NCBI GenBank assembly: GCA_021298085.1
Contig: JAJTDE010000003.1
Coordinates: 1 to 64,000, forward strand
DNA from: Rubrivivax sp.
GTDB taxonomy: Bacteria > Pseudomonadota > Gammaproteobacteria > Burkholderiales > Burkholderiaceae_C
Reading direction: 5' to 3'
DNA: 64,000 nucleotides
Each line of letters opens with the position of its first letter. The stretch's first letter is position 1. The notes under the pieces are model-generated. The model ran no database searches and was not told the DNA's origin. It saw nothing but the letters and a program-made list of their open reading frames with translations. The position numbers and the translations under genes were made by a program. Of the stretch, positions 9,159 to 19,736 are shown piece after piece.

Positions 9159-10584
9159 ATGTCGTTGAGAACGCAGCCCACCATCGCAGGCCGCCATCCT
9201 GCCTCATCACAGAGACACACAGGGCAGTTGCGCCCGCTGGCAACCCTGGCGCCCGTGGCGCTGGCCTGCCTGGTGCTGGTGGGTTTGGGAGCGCTTCAGA
9301 CCCACAGCCGGGCGCAGACACTCCCAAGACTGAAGCCCCGGCACCCGGCAGTGCTGGCGGCGAGCCGCTGGGATCCGGCGTTAGGACCTCAACGGGCGAC
9401 GGTGTGCGCCAAGAAGCTGAGGACGCCGACAGCGCCAGCATCGACACGTTAGATCTGGACAACGCTGGAGAACATTGGCGGCAGCACCGGCAGCGGGCTG
9501 ATGACGGACCAGAACGGCACGCGCACGGCCCAGCTGAAGCTGGACAGCACGGATGACCGGGCCCAGCTTGACCAGGCCTTCGTTGCCAAGCTGCGGCTCC
9601 CGGTGGGGACATCCGCGGCGCGGATTCAGCAAGACGAGAGCGACCTCACCTCGGCCGATGTCGACCGGTTCCGCGTTGTGCGGATCAATGGTGATGCATC
9701 ACCGCCTCCACCGCCACCTCCACCGCCACTGCCTGCGCTGAGTACGCTCACGATGCAGGCTGAGGTCACTAGCCTGGCGTCGGGGCTCGCGTCCAGAGCG
9801 CCGCGTCCGCGTCGGGAGGGCTGGTCGTGGGCAATCTGAACGCCAGCGGCGCCGCGGTCGAGTTGAGGTTCAACGCCGCCATGGCCGAGCAAGCCGCGCT
9901 GTCAGTGCGCTAGGCCAGCGCCTATGCCTTCAACAGTACCCACCGCCTGGTGATCACCGGCACCCGCGTGACGGCCAACGGTCCGTCAGGTGTTATCGAC
10001 TTTGCCCCCACGGGCAGCTGGCAGAGCTTTGGGCAGATCAATGGCTTGACCATTGCGGTCGTCGCGGGTGTCAACCGCATTCGGATCGACAAGGGGCGGC
10101 CGGTCTCGGGAATGGCCAGATCCCGCTGCCCGCCAACGGCATCTGCAAGATCATGCCCATCGGCACCATCACTGAAGGCGGTTATGGCGGCTTCCGATGG
10201 AGCCAGTTGGCGTCTGCCGGCTGGCGCACCCTGAGTCACGTCAGTCCGATGCGGGGAGGCCAGGCCTCTGCAGACCCTGACCACGCGGCCATCGGTGGCC
10301 ACAAGGTCAGGGTCATCATGCGCCCGGCCGGGTCAGGCTCCTGGGACGGACGCCGCTGGGCAGACCAGCGCGACCTGTCAGTGTGGTTCCACGCGTATGC
10401 CTCCGACGTGGTGCTGGTGCACTCCGGTACCAACGACGCCTGGGGCGGCGCCGATCCCGCCTCGGTGCTGGCAGCCTACTCGGCCATCCTGAACTACGCC
10501 CGCACACGCAACCCGAACGTCACCTTTGTGATCGCGCAGATCATTCCGATGTTTCCGGCGGGCTGCGGCAACGGCCGCTGCTGA
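9159..10584 (+). pseudogene. Secreted CBM6-SGNH hydrolase-like protein, multiply disrupted
   Basis: Signal peptide MSLRTQPTIAGRHPASSQRHTGQLRPLATLAPVALACLVLVGLGALQTHSRA; polyproline linker; CBM6-like VVGNLNASGAAVELRFNAAMAEQAALSVR*ASAYAFNSTHRLVITGTRV...APTGSWQSFGQINGLTIAVVAGVNRIRID; SGNH-like KIMPIGTITEGGYGGFRWSQL...DVVLVHSGTNDAWGG. Frame changes near 9450, 9790 and 10110; TAG at 9911. Confidence 0.7.
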
Positions 10585-10688
10585 TCAAGCGATGACGGAC
10601 CTGCCAGGCCGGTGGCACGCCATGAGGCGCCCCTGGCCCGACGCGTCGAAACCGTCCGGATGGGCTCTCGCAAAACCAAGAGCCAGCA

Positions 10689-12998
10689 TTACCAGATCGG
10701 GCCCAGGAACAGGTAGAACTTCAGCGGCTGGCCACCCGTCCCACCCATGGCCAGGTAAACCGGACCAAACCGCGTGTCACCCGACAGGAACAGGCTGCCG
10801 GCGCGTCGCATCTGCCCCGCCTGCAAGGTCTCGCCCGGCCCCAGCACATCACCGGCCTCCAGAGAGAAGCCAGCCCTGACGGCTCGCCCGAGCACCGGTG
10901 GCAAAGCCGCCAGCTCACGCGCCATCACTAGGCGGCCCAACACCACGGTGTTGCCGCGGAGTGAATCGATGGGCAGTCCGGTCAGCCGCCAAAACCCTCC
11001 CAAGGCAGCAGGCGCCAGCGCGTCACCCGTGGAACGGCTGCGTTCGGCGTAGACGTGCCCTGACCAGACACCATGGCGGAAGGCCTTCAAGCCCTGCAGC
11101 AGCATTTGTGATTGACGGGTCTCGCCGGCTTCCAGCCCGAACGGCCGGTGCCATGTCAGGCCCACCAGATGCCCTGCCGTTGGGAAGCCCAATGAATCCA
11201 GCGTGTCGCCACGCAGCTCCACCAGCCAGTGGCGGTCCTTGCCGCGCCGCACGGGCTCGCCCTCGGGCAGCAGCGTGCGCAAGGTGTAGCCGCCGGCGCT
11301 GGCGCCGGCCCTGACCTCGCCCCATTCGCCCAGGCGCCGCCCCAGACGCAGGGTGCTCTCATGCGTGCGCCAGCTCACGCGGGCAGCCAGTTCGTTGCCG
11401 ACGTAGACATCGCTGGGCGAGCCATTGAGCTCGAGCATCAGGCTGCCAAACCACGGTGATCCGATCGCCAGCGGCTGCCACAGCTCGGTGCTGAGCTCGC
11501 GCCGCGAGCCGATGCGGGCGACGGTGCGCCACTCGGTACCTGCCCGGGTCAGTGGGCCCGCCACGTACATGCCAGCCAGTGAAAACGCACTTGAATCACG
11601 GAAGTCACTGGACATCTCCAGGCCCAGGCGCAAGCGGCTGCGGGCCCACTGGGCTTCCTGCACGTCCAGTGTGAGGTGGCGTTCGTTGGCCAGGTCACGG
11701 ACGCCCACCGAGACGCGAGAGACCAGCCCATCGGCATACAGACGGGTGGCGGCCTCGTAGGCCTTTTCAGTGGTCACGGGCTGGCCGGGCTTGAGCCCCG
11801 CCTGCGCAACCAGCGACGCGGCGTCGAGCTTCTCCAGGCCGGTCGCCTGTACGCTGGCCAGGGGAAGCGCCGGCGTCGCCGCAGCCTGACGCAGCTGTTC
11901 ACGGGCAGCCAGGTGCTGTGCCCACTGCGCCGGTGGCAGCGAAAGGGCCCTCAGCCGTTCGGCGACATGGCGGGCCGCGGCTTCGCCCTCCTGCTCGGCG
12001 AGTGCGTACTCCTTGAAGGCCAGAAAGCCCACGCGCCCCAGGGCCGGCGTGATCAGGATGTCGGCTGGCGTCAGCTCTGACAGCGACTGCGTGACGTTCT
12101 GCTCCGTCAGCAAGGCCAGCATCTGGCGCATCACGCCCACCGAGCTGGCCAGCTCACGCTCGTCATCACCCAAGGGCGTGCCGACGTTGACGGCAATGAT
12201 GACGTCCGCTCCGGCCGCGCGGGCCATGTCCACGGGCAGGTTGCGCACCAGCCCACCATCCACCAGCAGGCGCTGGTTCACACGAACAGGCGAGAACACG
12301 CCCGGTACCGACAACGAGGCACGCAGTGCCTGGAAAACCGGCGTGGCGGACTGGTTGACAGCAGCACCGGTGACGATGTCGGAGGCCACCGAGCCAAACG
12401 GAATGGGCAGCGCCTGCGAAGGACGCTGATGCAGGCCTTCGGGCAGCAGGCGCGCCAGCGCCAGCTCCAGGGCCGCGTTTCCGGCCGTCGACGGCGGCAG
12501 GCTCAGGCCGGCGGCACCCAGCGCAAACTCGACGCGGGAAGGCAGGGCCAGGTCTTCATCGCGCCGCCGCGGGCTGAGTGCCTCGCGGGGCGGGCGGTCC
12601 TGGAACATGCCGTCCCAGTCGATGGTGCGCACCAGTTGCTGCAACTCGCCAGTGGAACGCCCAGCCGCGTAGGCACCGCCCACCACGGCGCCCATGCTGG
12701 TGCCCCAGACCATGTCCACCGGCACCCGGTACTCGTGCAGCACCTTGATGACACCCAGGTGGGCAAACCCCCGAGCGCCACCTCCAGACAGCACCAGCGC
12801 CACCCGCGGGCGACCGAGCGGCGCGGCAGGGCCCGTGGCCGGTGCAGTCGCCGTCTCTGCGGCGGCCGGCTGAGCGGCGGTTGAACCCGCCACTGTCAGA
12901 CCGATGCTCAGCGGTGACGGCGCACCCGCCCAGCACGCCCACGACAGGCACCAGCCGGCCGCAACGACCCCGGCGAGCCGTCGCCCGCTGAGGCTCAC
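10689..12998 (-). CDS. Patatin-like phospholipase with C-terminal POTRA/beta-barrel (type Vd-like)
   Basis: [46 protein letters not shown] and [25 protein letters not shown] (Ser/Asp dyad); POTRA-like [24 protein letters not shown]; ends in barrel-like ...[11 protein letters not shown] start at 12998 overlaps the upstream stop. Confidence 0.88.
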   Translation of the reverse strand: MSLSGRRLAGVVAAGWCLSWACWAGAPSPLSIGLTVAGSTAAQPAAAETATAPATGPAAPLGRPRVALVLSGGGARGFAHLGVIKVLHEYRVPVDMVWGTSMGAVVGGAYAAGRSTGELQQLVRTIDWDGMFQDRPPREALSPRRRDEDLALPSRVEFALGAAGLSLPPSTAGNAALELALARLLPEGLHQRPSQALPIPFGSVASDIVTGAAVNQSATPVFQALRASLSVPGVFSPVRVNQRLLVDGGLVRNLPVDMARAAGADVIIAVNVGTPLGDDERELASSVGVMRQMLALLTEQNVTQSLSELTPADILITPALGRVGFLAFKEYALAEQEGEAAARHVAERLRALSLPPAQWAQHLAAREQLRQAAATPALPLASVQATGLEKLDAASLVAQAGLKPGQPVTTEKAYEAATRLYADGLVSRVSVGVRDLANERHLTLDVQEAQWARSRLRLGLEMSSDFRDSSAFSLAGMYVAGPLTRAGTEWRTVARIGSRRELSTELWQPLAIGSPWFGSLMLELNGSPSDVYVGNELAARVSWRTHESTLRLGRRLGEWGEVRAGASAGGYTLRTLLPEGEPVRRGKDRHWLVELRGDTLDSLGFPTAGHLVGLTWHRPFGLEAGETRQSQMLLQGLKAFRHGVWSGHVYAERSRSTGDALAPAALGGFWRLTGLPIDSLRGNTVVLGRLVMARELAALPPVLGRAVRAGFSLEAGDVLGPGETLQAGQMRRAGSLFLSGDTRFGPVYLAMGGTGGQPLKFYLFLGPIW

Positions 12999-14176
12999 AT
13001 CGTCTCCGCAAACAGCTCCCGCCCAATCAGCATCCGGCGAATCTCGCTGGTGCCCGCGCCAATCTCGTACAGCTTCGCATCGCGCCACAGGCGGCCCAAC
13101 GGGTACTCATTGATGTAGCCATTGCCGCCAAAGATCTGCACGCCCTCACCGGCCATCCAGGTGGCTTTCTCGGCACACCACAGGATGACGCTGGCGCAAT
13201 CCTTGCGCACCTGGCGCACGTGCTCGCTGCCCAGCTTGTCCAGGTTCTTGCCGATGGTGTAGCAGAAGGCGCGCCCGGCCTGCAGCACGGTGTACATGTC
13301 GGCCAGCTTGCCTTGGATGAGCTGGAACTCGCCGATGCTCTGGCCAAACTGCTTGCGGTCGTGTACATACGGTATGACGTTATCCATCACCGCCTGCATG
13401 ATCCCGATGGGCCCGGCGGCCAGCACGGCGCGTTCGTAATCGAGCCCGCTCATCAGCACCTTGGCGCCACCGTTGAGGGAACCCAGCACCTGGCTGGCCG
13501 GCACCTCGACGTTCTGGAACACCAGCTCACCGGTGTGGCTGCCGCGCATGCCCAGCTTGTCCAGCTTCTGGGCGATCGAGAACCCGGGCATGCCCTTCTC
13601 GATGAGGAAGGCCGTGACACCCCGAGCGCCCAGTTCGGGCTCGGTCTTGGCATAGACCACCAGCGTGTCGGCATCCGGGCCGTTGGTGATCCACATCTTG
13701 TTGCCGTTGAGCAGGTAGTAGCCGCCCTTGTCCTCGGCCTTGAGCTTCATGCTGATGACATCGCTGCCGGCACCGGGTTCGCTCATGGCCAGCGCGCCCA
13801 CATGTTCCCCGGTGATCAGCTTGGGCAGGTACTTCTGGCGCTGAGCCTCGGTGCCGTTGCGCTTGATCTGGTTGACACACAGGTTGCTGTGCGCGCCATA
13901 GCTCAGCCCCACGCTGGCACTGGCGCGGCTGATCTCCTCCATCGCCACCATGTGGGCGAGGTAACCCATGCCGGCCCCGCCATAGGCTTCAGGCACGGTG
14001 ATGCCCAGCACACCCAGTTCACCCATCTTGCGCCACAGGTCCATTGGAAACTGGTCGGTGCGGTCGATCTCGGCGGCGCGGGGGGCGATCTCCGCCTGGG
14101 CAAAGTCACGCACGGCATCTCGCAAGGCGTTGATGTCATCGCCAAGTTCGAAATCAAGGCCGGGCAGGTTGTTCAT
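12995..14176 (-). CDS. Isovaleryl-CoA dehydrogenase (acyl-CoA dehydrogenase family)
   Basis: [91 protein letters not shown]...[39 protein letters not shown]. Confidence 0.93.
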   Translation of the reverse strand: MNNLPGLDFELGDDINALRDAVRDFAQAEIAPRAAEIDRTDQFPMDLWRKMGELGVLGITVPEAYGGAGMGYLAHMVAMEEISRASASVGLSYGAHSNLCVNQIKRNGTEAQRQKYLPKLITGEHVGALAMSEPGAGSDVISMKLKAEDKGGYYLLNGNKMWITNGPDADTLVVYAKTEPELGARGVTAFLIEKGMPGFSIAQKLDKLGMRGSHTGELVFQNVEVPASQVLGSLNGGAKVLMSGLDYERAVLAAGPIGIMQAVMDNVIPYVHDRKQFGQSIGEFQLIQGKLADMYTVLQAGRAFCYTIGKNLDKLGSEHVRQVRKDCASVILWCAEKATWMAGEGVQIFGGNGYINEYPLGRLWRDAKLYEIGAGTSEIRRMLIGRELFAETM

Positions 14177-14293
14177 GGCGTGGCGTCCGTGCAGAGGTGC
14201 TGAAGGGTAGACACGATTCTAGGAACCTGCAGGCCGTTCTGGCCGCCATGCGCACGCCGGCTGTCTTGGATCGATGGCCAGCGAGGCCGCCCA

Positions 14294-15301
14294 TCAGCCC
14301 AGGTCGGGCAACACCTCGGCCTTGAGGCGGCCACGCAGGTGCTCGTAATCGGGCATCACCGAGCGCACCACTTCCCAGAAGGCCTCGCTGTGGTTCATCT
14401 CACGCAGATGAGCCAGTTCATGCGCGACCACGTAATCGAGGATGGGCATGCCAAAGTGCACCAGGCGCCAGTTCAGGCGGATGGAGCCGTCGGCGCTGGC
14501 GCTGCCCCAGCGGGTGGAGGCGGAGCTGAGCGACAGGCGCGTGAAGCGCACGCCCAGGCGCTGCGCGTAGGCCTGGCAACGCTCTTCGAAGATGCGCCGT
14601 GCCTGGCGCTGCAGCCAGCTCTGGACGGCTTCTCTCAACTGCTCAGGCTCGGCGTGCTGTGGCAGACCCACGTGCAGCGTCAGGCGCGGCACACCCGGCA
14701 GCGCCTGGGCATCGGTATTCAGAATGGCGCCGGTGCAACGGGGATCCAGCACCACGATGACCGTTTCGCCCAGGAAGGGTATGGCCGCACCGTCGCGCCA
14801 CTCGATGCGTGCCTGGGCCATGCGGCGTGAGCGGTCCTCGCGCTCGCGCAGCTTGCGAACGATCCACCGGGACTTTTCACGCAGTGCGGCATCGACTTCG
14901 CCATGCCCCACCCAGCGGGGTGCGCTGACGCTCAGCCCTTGTTCGGTGATGACAAAACCGATGGATCGGCGCTTGGCCCGGCGGAACTCGTAGCCCACAC
15001 GGTGGCCCTCGAGCACCACGTGGTGCAGCGCCTTGGGATGCTGGAAGATAACGGAACCCGCGGAGGACGCGGGCGGGGGATGCAGTGGATCGACGGCGTC
15101 ACGCGCCAGGTGGCCAGGCCGGCCAGCGCCCGGCAAGGGCTGCGAACCGCCTGACGTGCTGCCCGCTGTAGGCGCTCCACTCTCGGGATAGAGGCCCGGC
15201 GACGGCGGGGCCGCCCGCAGACCCGTGCCTGCGGGACACGGCCCGGAAGGCTCGTCCTCGACAAACAGGCTCAGCTGACGTGGCTCAAGGCGCAATCCCA
15301 T
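14294..15301 (-). CDS. YgjP-like M48-family metallopeptidase (DUF45)
   Basis: LNWRLVHFGMPILDYVVAHELAHLREMNHSEAFWEVVRSVMPDYEHLRGRLK. Confidence 0.9.
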   Translation of the reverse strand: MGLRLEPRQLSLFVEDEPSGPCPAGTGLRAAPPSPGLYPESGAPTAGSTSGGSQPLPGAGRPGHLARDAVDPLHPPPASSAGSVIFQHPKALHHVVLEGHRVGYEFRRAKRRSIGFVITEQGLSVSAPRWVGHGEVDAALREKSRWIVRKLREREDRSRRMAQARIEWRDGAAIPFLGETVIVVLDPRCTGAILNTDAQALPGVPRLTLHVGLPQHAEPEQLREAVQSWLQRQARRIFEERCQAYAQRLGVRFTRLSLSSASTRWGSASADGSIRLNWRLVHFGMPILDYVVAHELAHLREMNHSEAFWEVVRSVMPDYEHLRGRLKAEVLPDLG

Positions 15302-15368
15302 CTTGGACACGGATTGTAGGCAGCGCCTCCATGCCCGGCTGAGCGCACGACCCCAGGGTGATCCCGGC

Positions 15369-16091
15369 TCAGCCATGGTCGTCGGGAGCCTCTCGGTACG
15401 GTGCAAACACATCGCGCAAGGCAGGCTGCCGTGCTGCATCGGTGGTAAGTGCGCGCTCGAGCTCCTTCAGGTGCCGGCGCATCTCGGCGGCGGCCGCAGC
15501 ACTGCTGTGCGCCAGGGCGTCCAGCAGCTCGGCATGACGGTGCGCCACGCACACCGGCCCGCCACTGGTCTTGAATGACACCATCAACAGTGAAGTGGTG
15601 GGCAAGAGGCCGTCGAGCCAGCGGCAGAAGAGTGGATTGCCGTGCATGCGCGCCAGCGCCTGGTGAAACTCTCCCGAGATGCGCACAGCCGCACCGTGGT
15701 CACCGCGGGCATCGGCCTCGGCCTCGGCCATGACCAGCCGTCGTAGCGCGTCAAGCTGTTCAGGGTCAAGACTGCCACCCAGGCGCCGCGCCACTTCGCA
15801 CTCGACCACGCGACGCGCCTCGAACACGTGTTCGGCTTCCCGAAGGCTGGGCTGGGCCACCCGGGCGCCCCGGTTGTGCTGCAGCTCGATCAGGTGGTCC
15901 TGGGCCAGGCGCTGCAGGGCCTGGCGCACCACGGTGCGCGACACGCCGAAGGTCTCGGCCAGCTCTTCTTCGCGAAGCCATGCACCCGGCTGAAGCCGGT
16001 GCTCGATCATGGCGCGGTAGATGTTGCCGTAGACCCGTTCGGTGGCCGTGCGCTGGCTGGGTGGATTGGCGTTCGGCGGATCGGTCAACAT
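15369..16091 (-). CDS. GntR-family transcriptional regulator (FCD/FadR type)
   Basis: ERVYGNIYRAMIEHRLQPGAWLREEELAETFGVSRTVVRQALQRLAQDHLIELQHNRGARVAQPSLREAEHVFEARRVVECEVARRL. Confidence 0.95.
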   Translation of the reverse strand: MLTDPPNANPPSQRTATERVYGNIYRAMIEHRLQPGAWLREEELAETFGVSRTVVRQALQRLAQDHLIELQHNRGARVAQPSLREAEHVFEARRVVECEVARRLGGSLDPEQLDALRRLVMAEAEADARGDHGAAVRISGEFHQALARMHGNPLFCRWLDGLLPTTSLLMVSFKTSGGPVCVAHRHAELLDALAHSSAAAAAEMRRHLKELERALTTDAARQPALRDVFAPYREAPDDHG

Positions 16092-16213
16092 GGCTTAGAT
16101 TCTCGGACTGAGCGGAGGCGCCGTGGCGGGTCTTGCAGGACCGTCACCGCCACAGCCCACGAAACATCCCCTGACACAGCTCCCCAACACGCCCACCCGC
16201 GAGGCCATGCCCC

Positions 16214-17518
16214 ATGAACGCGCCTGAACACCTGGCCCAAGGCCGCGACACCACACCGCTCGGCCTGCCCCGCATTGACGGCGATCGGCTGTGGCAACGC
16301 CTGATGGCGCTGGCCGCCATCGGCGCCACTCCCAGGGGCGGCGTCTGCCGGCTGGCCCTGACCGAGGAGGACCGTCAAGGCCGAGAACGTTTCTCTGCGT
16401 GGGCGCGCGAGCTGGGCTGCAGCGTGCGGGTGGACGCCTTGGGAAACCTCTTTGCACGCCGCGCCGGCACGGACCCTGGACGCCTGGCCGTGGCCACCGG
16501 CAGCCACATCGATACCCAACCCACCGGCGGCAGGTTTGACGGCAACTATGGCGTGCTGGCCGGCCTGGAGGTGCTGGCCACGCTGAACGACCAGGGCATC
16601 CGTACCCAGGCTCCGCTGGAGGTGTGTGTGTGGACCAACGAGGAAGGCTCGCGCTTTGTGCCCGTGATGATGGGCTCGGGTGTGTATGCCGGCGCCTTCC
16701 CGCTGGCCCATGCGCTGGCGGCCCGGGACACCGAGGGCATCAGCGTCGCCGACGCCCTGCAGCGCATCGGACAGGCAGGTGAAACCCCGGCGGCGCTGGC
16801 CGAGGGTGCGCCTCGCTTTGACGCCTACTTCGAGGCGCACATCGAACAAGGGCCGGTACTCGAAGACGCCGGGCGGGTGATCGGCGCCGTGACGGGGGCG
16901 CTGGGGCAGCGCTGGTACGACGTCACGGTGCAGGGCATGGAAGCGCACGCCGGGCCCACGCCGATGGGCTTGCGCCGCGACGCGCTGCTGCCAGCGACCC
17001 AGCTGATGCAACAGGTTCAGGCCATCGCGATGGCCGAGCAGCCGCACGCCCGCGGCACTGTGGGGATGGTGCAGGTGCACCCCAATTCGCGCAATGTGAT
17101 CCCGGGCAAGGTCCGCTTCAGCGTGGACTTTCGCCACGCCGATGCCGGCGGGCTGGCACGCATGGACGCCGCACTGCATGCCGCCGTCTCGGCGCTGGTG
17201 GAACAGGCACGAGGACGCATTGAGGTGCAGGTTCAGCCGGTGGTGGACTTTGTGCCACAACCCTTCGACGCCAGCCTGCTCGAGAGCATCCGGCTCGCGG
17301 CGCGACGCAACGGTCACGACGCGCTGGACATCGTCAGCGGCGCCGGCCACGACGCGGTGTATGTGGCCAGGACGGCACCCACGGCCATGATCTTTGTGCC
17401 GTGCAAGGATGGCATCTCGCACAACGAGATCGAGGATGCCAGCCCTGAACACCTGGCCGCCGGCGCCCAGGTGTTGCTGGAAGCCATGCTGGAACGGGCC
17501 GGCCTGGCCGAGGCCTGA
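16214..17518 (+). CDS. M20-family Zn hydrolase (N-carbamoyl-L-amino-acid hydrolase / allantoate amidohydrolase type)
   Basis: GATPRGGVCRLALTEEDRQGRERFSAWARELGCSVRVDALGNLFARRAGTDPGRLAVATGSHIDTQPTGGRFDGNYGVLAGLEVL...EEGSRFVPVMMGSGVYAG...HNEIEDASPEH. Confidence 0.93.
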   Translation: MNAPEHLAQGRDTTPLGLPRIDGDRLWQRLMALAAIGATPRGGVCRLALTEEDRQGRERFSAWARELGCSVRVDALGNLFARRAGTDPGRLAVATGSHIDTQPTGGRFDGNYGVLAGLEVLATLNDQGIRTQAPLEVCVWTNEEGSRFVPVMMGSGVYAGAFPLAHALAARDTEGISVADALQRIGQAGETPAALAEGAPRFDAYFEAHIEQGPVLEDAGRVIGAVTGALGQRWYDVTVQGMEAHAGPTPMGLRRDALLPATQLMQQVQAIAMAEQPHARGTVGMVQVHPNSRNVIPGKVRFSVDFRHADAGGLARMDAALHAAVSALVEQARGRIEVQVQPVVDFVPQPFDASLLESIRLAARRNGHDALDIVSGAGHDAVYVARTAPTAMIFVPCKDGISHNEIEDASPEHLAAGAQVLLEAMLERAGLAEA

Positions 17519-17529
17519 GGCGGCGGCCG

Positions 17530-18702
17530 TCAGGCGAGACGCTCGGCGAGTGCCACGAGGCTGCGGTCACGGCCCGGGGCCGCCAGCAGTGACACGCCCA
17601 GCGGTGCGCCATTGCGCTGCGCCAGGGGCAGCGTCAGCTGCGGACAGCCGGCCAGCCCTGAGGCGCACAACAGCCGGATGGCGCGGTTGCGGTAGTCCTC
17701 CAGCCCGGCCTCGCCTTCGCTGCGCAGCGGGGCGATGTCGGGCATGGTCGGCAGCACCATCACGCCGTCGTCGCCCAGCAAGGCGAGCAGGTGGGCCGAG
17801 AAGCGGCGCCTGAACGCGGTGGCCTCTGCCACCTGAGCATCGCTGACCTGGCGCGACCAGGCAAAGCGCTCGGCCACACCAGGCCCCAGGACGGGGCGGT
17901 GCCGTTCGATGAAGTCACCATCGGTCATCCAGGCCTCGCGCCCCTGCAGGTAGCGAAAGGCCCAATACATCGTGTCCAGGCTGTCCAGCACCACATCCAC
18001 CGGCTGGGCCTGGCCCCATTGAGCCTGCAGCCGCTGGGCGGGCCCGTCCAGGGCCGCCAAGGCCTCGGGGGTGGCCAGGGCCCACAGTTCGTGGGGCCAC
18101 AGCAGCCGTACCTGGGGCGGCAGGGGCTTCGCATCCGCGCCCAGCAGGATGTCCGCCACCCGCGCAAACACGGCGATGTCGCGTGCAAACCAGCCGCAGG
18201 TGTCGAAGCTGGGGGCCAGGTCCAGGGTGTCCTGCAGGCTCACCCGGCCGTGGCTGGGCCTCAGGCCGACCAGGCCGCAGTGGCTCGCCGGTGCCCGAAC
18301 GGAGCCGCCGGTGTCCGTGCCCACGGCAAAGTCCACCGTGGCGTGTGACACCGCCGAGGCACTGCCACACGACGACCCGCCCGTGATGCGGTCGGGTGCA
18401 GCACCGTTGAGCGGCGCGCCGAAGTGGGCGTTCTGGCCGTTCATCGAAAAGGCCAGTTCGTCGGTGATGGTCTTGCCGGCCAGTGCCGCCCCGGCATCCA
18501 GCAGCCGCTGCACGGTGGGCGCCGTTCGGGTCTGAATGCCGCTCAGGGCCAGCAGCAGGGGCTGGCCGCCGCTGGTGGGGTAGCCGGCGACGTGAAACAG
18601 GTCCTTGACGCCAAAGCGCAGGCCAGACAGCGGGCCGGTGGCGGCGCAGGGCACCGGCACCGGCGGGTACGGCATGAAGCCGTGGGCGGTGGAGAGCATC
18701 AT
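17530..18702 (-). CDS. Amidase-signature family amidase
   Basis: LSGLRFGVKDLFHVAGYPTSGG...GKTITDELAFSMNGQNAHFGAPLNGAAPDRITGGSSCGSASAVSHATVDFAVGTDTGGSVRAPASHCGLVGLRPSHGRVS (Ser-Ser-Lys signature). Confidence 0.95.
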   Translation of the reverse strand: MMLSTAHGFMPYPPVPVPCAATGPLSGLRFGVKDLFHVAGYPTSGGQPLLLALSGIQTRTAPTVQRLLDAGAALAGKTITDELAFSMNGQNAHFGAPLNGAAPDRITGGSSCGSASAVSHATVDFAVGTDTGGSVRAPASHCGLVGLRPSHGRVSLQDTLDLAPSFDTCGWFARDIAVFARVADILLGADAKPLPPQVRLLWPHELWALATPEALAALDGPAQRLQAQWGQAQPVDVVLDSLDTMYWAFRYLQGREAWMTDGDFIERHRPVLGPGVAERFAWSRQVSDAQVAEATAFRRRFSAHLLALLGDDGVMVLPTMPDIAPLRSEGEAGLEDYRNRAIRLLCASGLAGCPQLTLPLAQRNGAPLGVSLLAAPGRDRSLVALAERLA

Positions 18703-19736
18703 GATGAAGGGCCTTCAGCGCGCCGACAGCGTACCTGGTGGCTGGACGCCACCCAGCGAATGGGCATGGCAGCACCTTCCCGGCAGGCTGGCTCGGCCTG
18801 TGGACAGCGCTCGGCAAAGGCACAGCCGTCAGGCAGGGCCGACAGATCGGGCGGCGCACCGGCGATGGTCTGCAGAGGCTGGCCGCGCGCCATGGCGCCG
18901 TGGGCGCGGCTGCGCAGCAGGGCCTGGGTGTAGGGATGACGCGGTGTGCGAATGACCTGCCGCACCGGCCCTTCCTCGACGATACGGCCGGCATACATCA
19001 CGGCGACCCGGTCAGCCACCTCCACCGCGGCGCCGATGTCGTGGGTGACAAAGATGACCGAGAGCCCGAGTTCGCGCTGCAGTTCGCGCAACAGCAGCAG
19101 CACCTGGATCTGCACCGTGGCGTCCAGCGCCGTGGTGGGCTCATCGGCCAGCAGCAGCTGGGGCCGGCAGGCCAGCGCCAGCGCAATCATGGCGCGCTGG
19201 CGCATGCCACCGCTCATCTCGTGCGGGTAGGCGGCCAGCCGCCGCTCGGGGCTGGGAATGCGCACCCGTTCAAAGAGCTCCAGCGCGCGCTGGCGGGCCT
19301 GCTCACGCCCGATGGACTCATGGCGCAGGATGGATTCGACGATCTGCGCGCCCACGGTGTAGACCGGGTCGAGCGCCAGCAGCGGCTCCTGGAAAATCAT
19401 GGAGCAGACCTTGCCGCGGTAGTCGGCGAGCTCGCGCGTGCCCATGGCCAGTACATCTCGGCCGCCCACCTGCAGGCGCCCGGCCATCTGCGTACGGCGC
19501 GGCGCATGCAGGCGCAGCAGCGAACGCAGGGTGACACTCTTGCCCGAACCGCTTTCGCCGATCAGCGCGATGACCTCACCCCGCTGCACGTCCAGATCAA
19601 CCCCGCCGACGGCGCGCACGGGCTTTCGACCGCCCGTGAACGTGACCGTCAGGCCCTCGATGCGCACGAAGGGGTCGGATGCAGGGGAAGGCTCTGCCAC
19701 CATCGGGTGCTCTTCCACTCTGGCCAGGTTGTTCAT
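18699..19736 (-). CDS. Dipeptide/oligopeptide-type ABC transporter ATP-binding protein
   Basis: Walker A GESGSGKS; signature MSGGMRQRAMIALALACRPQLLLADEPTTALD; C-terminal oligopeptide-ABC Cys region GCAFAERCPQAEPAC. Confidence 0.95.
   Translation of the reverse strand: MNNLARVEEHPMVAEPSPASDPFVRIEGLTVTFTGGRKPVRAVGGVDLDVQRGEVIALIGESGSGKSVTLRSLLRLHAPRRTQMAGRLQVGGRDVLAMGTRELADYRGKVCSMIFQEPLLALDPVYTVGAQIVESILRHESIGREQARQRALELFERVRIPSPERRLAAYPHEMSGGMRQRAMIALALACRPQLLLADEPTTALDATVQIQVLLLLRELQRELGLSVIFVTHDIGAAVEVADRVAVMYAGRIVEEGPVRQVIRTPRHPYTQALLRSRAHGAMARGQPLQTIAGAPPDLSALPDGCAFAERCPQAEPACREGAAMPIRWVASSHQVRCRRAEGPSS

Noticed and set aside
9700-9742. CCNCC-repeat tract as a possible microsatellite
   Set aside because: Encodes the polyproline linker of the CBM6-SGNH pseudogene; not treated as a separate repeat feature.
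16123-16153. GTGGCGG...CCGCCAC inverted repeat between gntR and the M20 hydrolase gene
   Set aside because: Long GC-rich spacer and no match to the TTGTATACAA operator; not strong enough to call as a regulatory site.
16085-17452. 455-aa minus-strand ORF
   Set aside because: Antisense to the M20 hydrolase gene.
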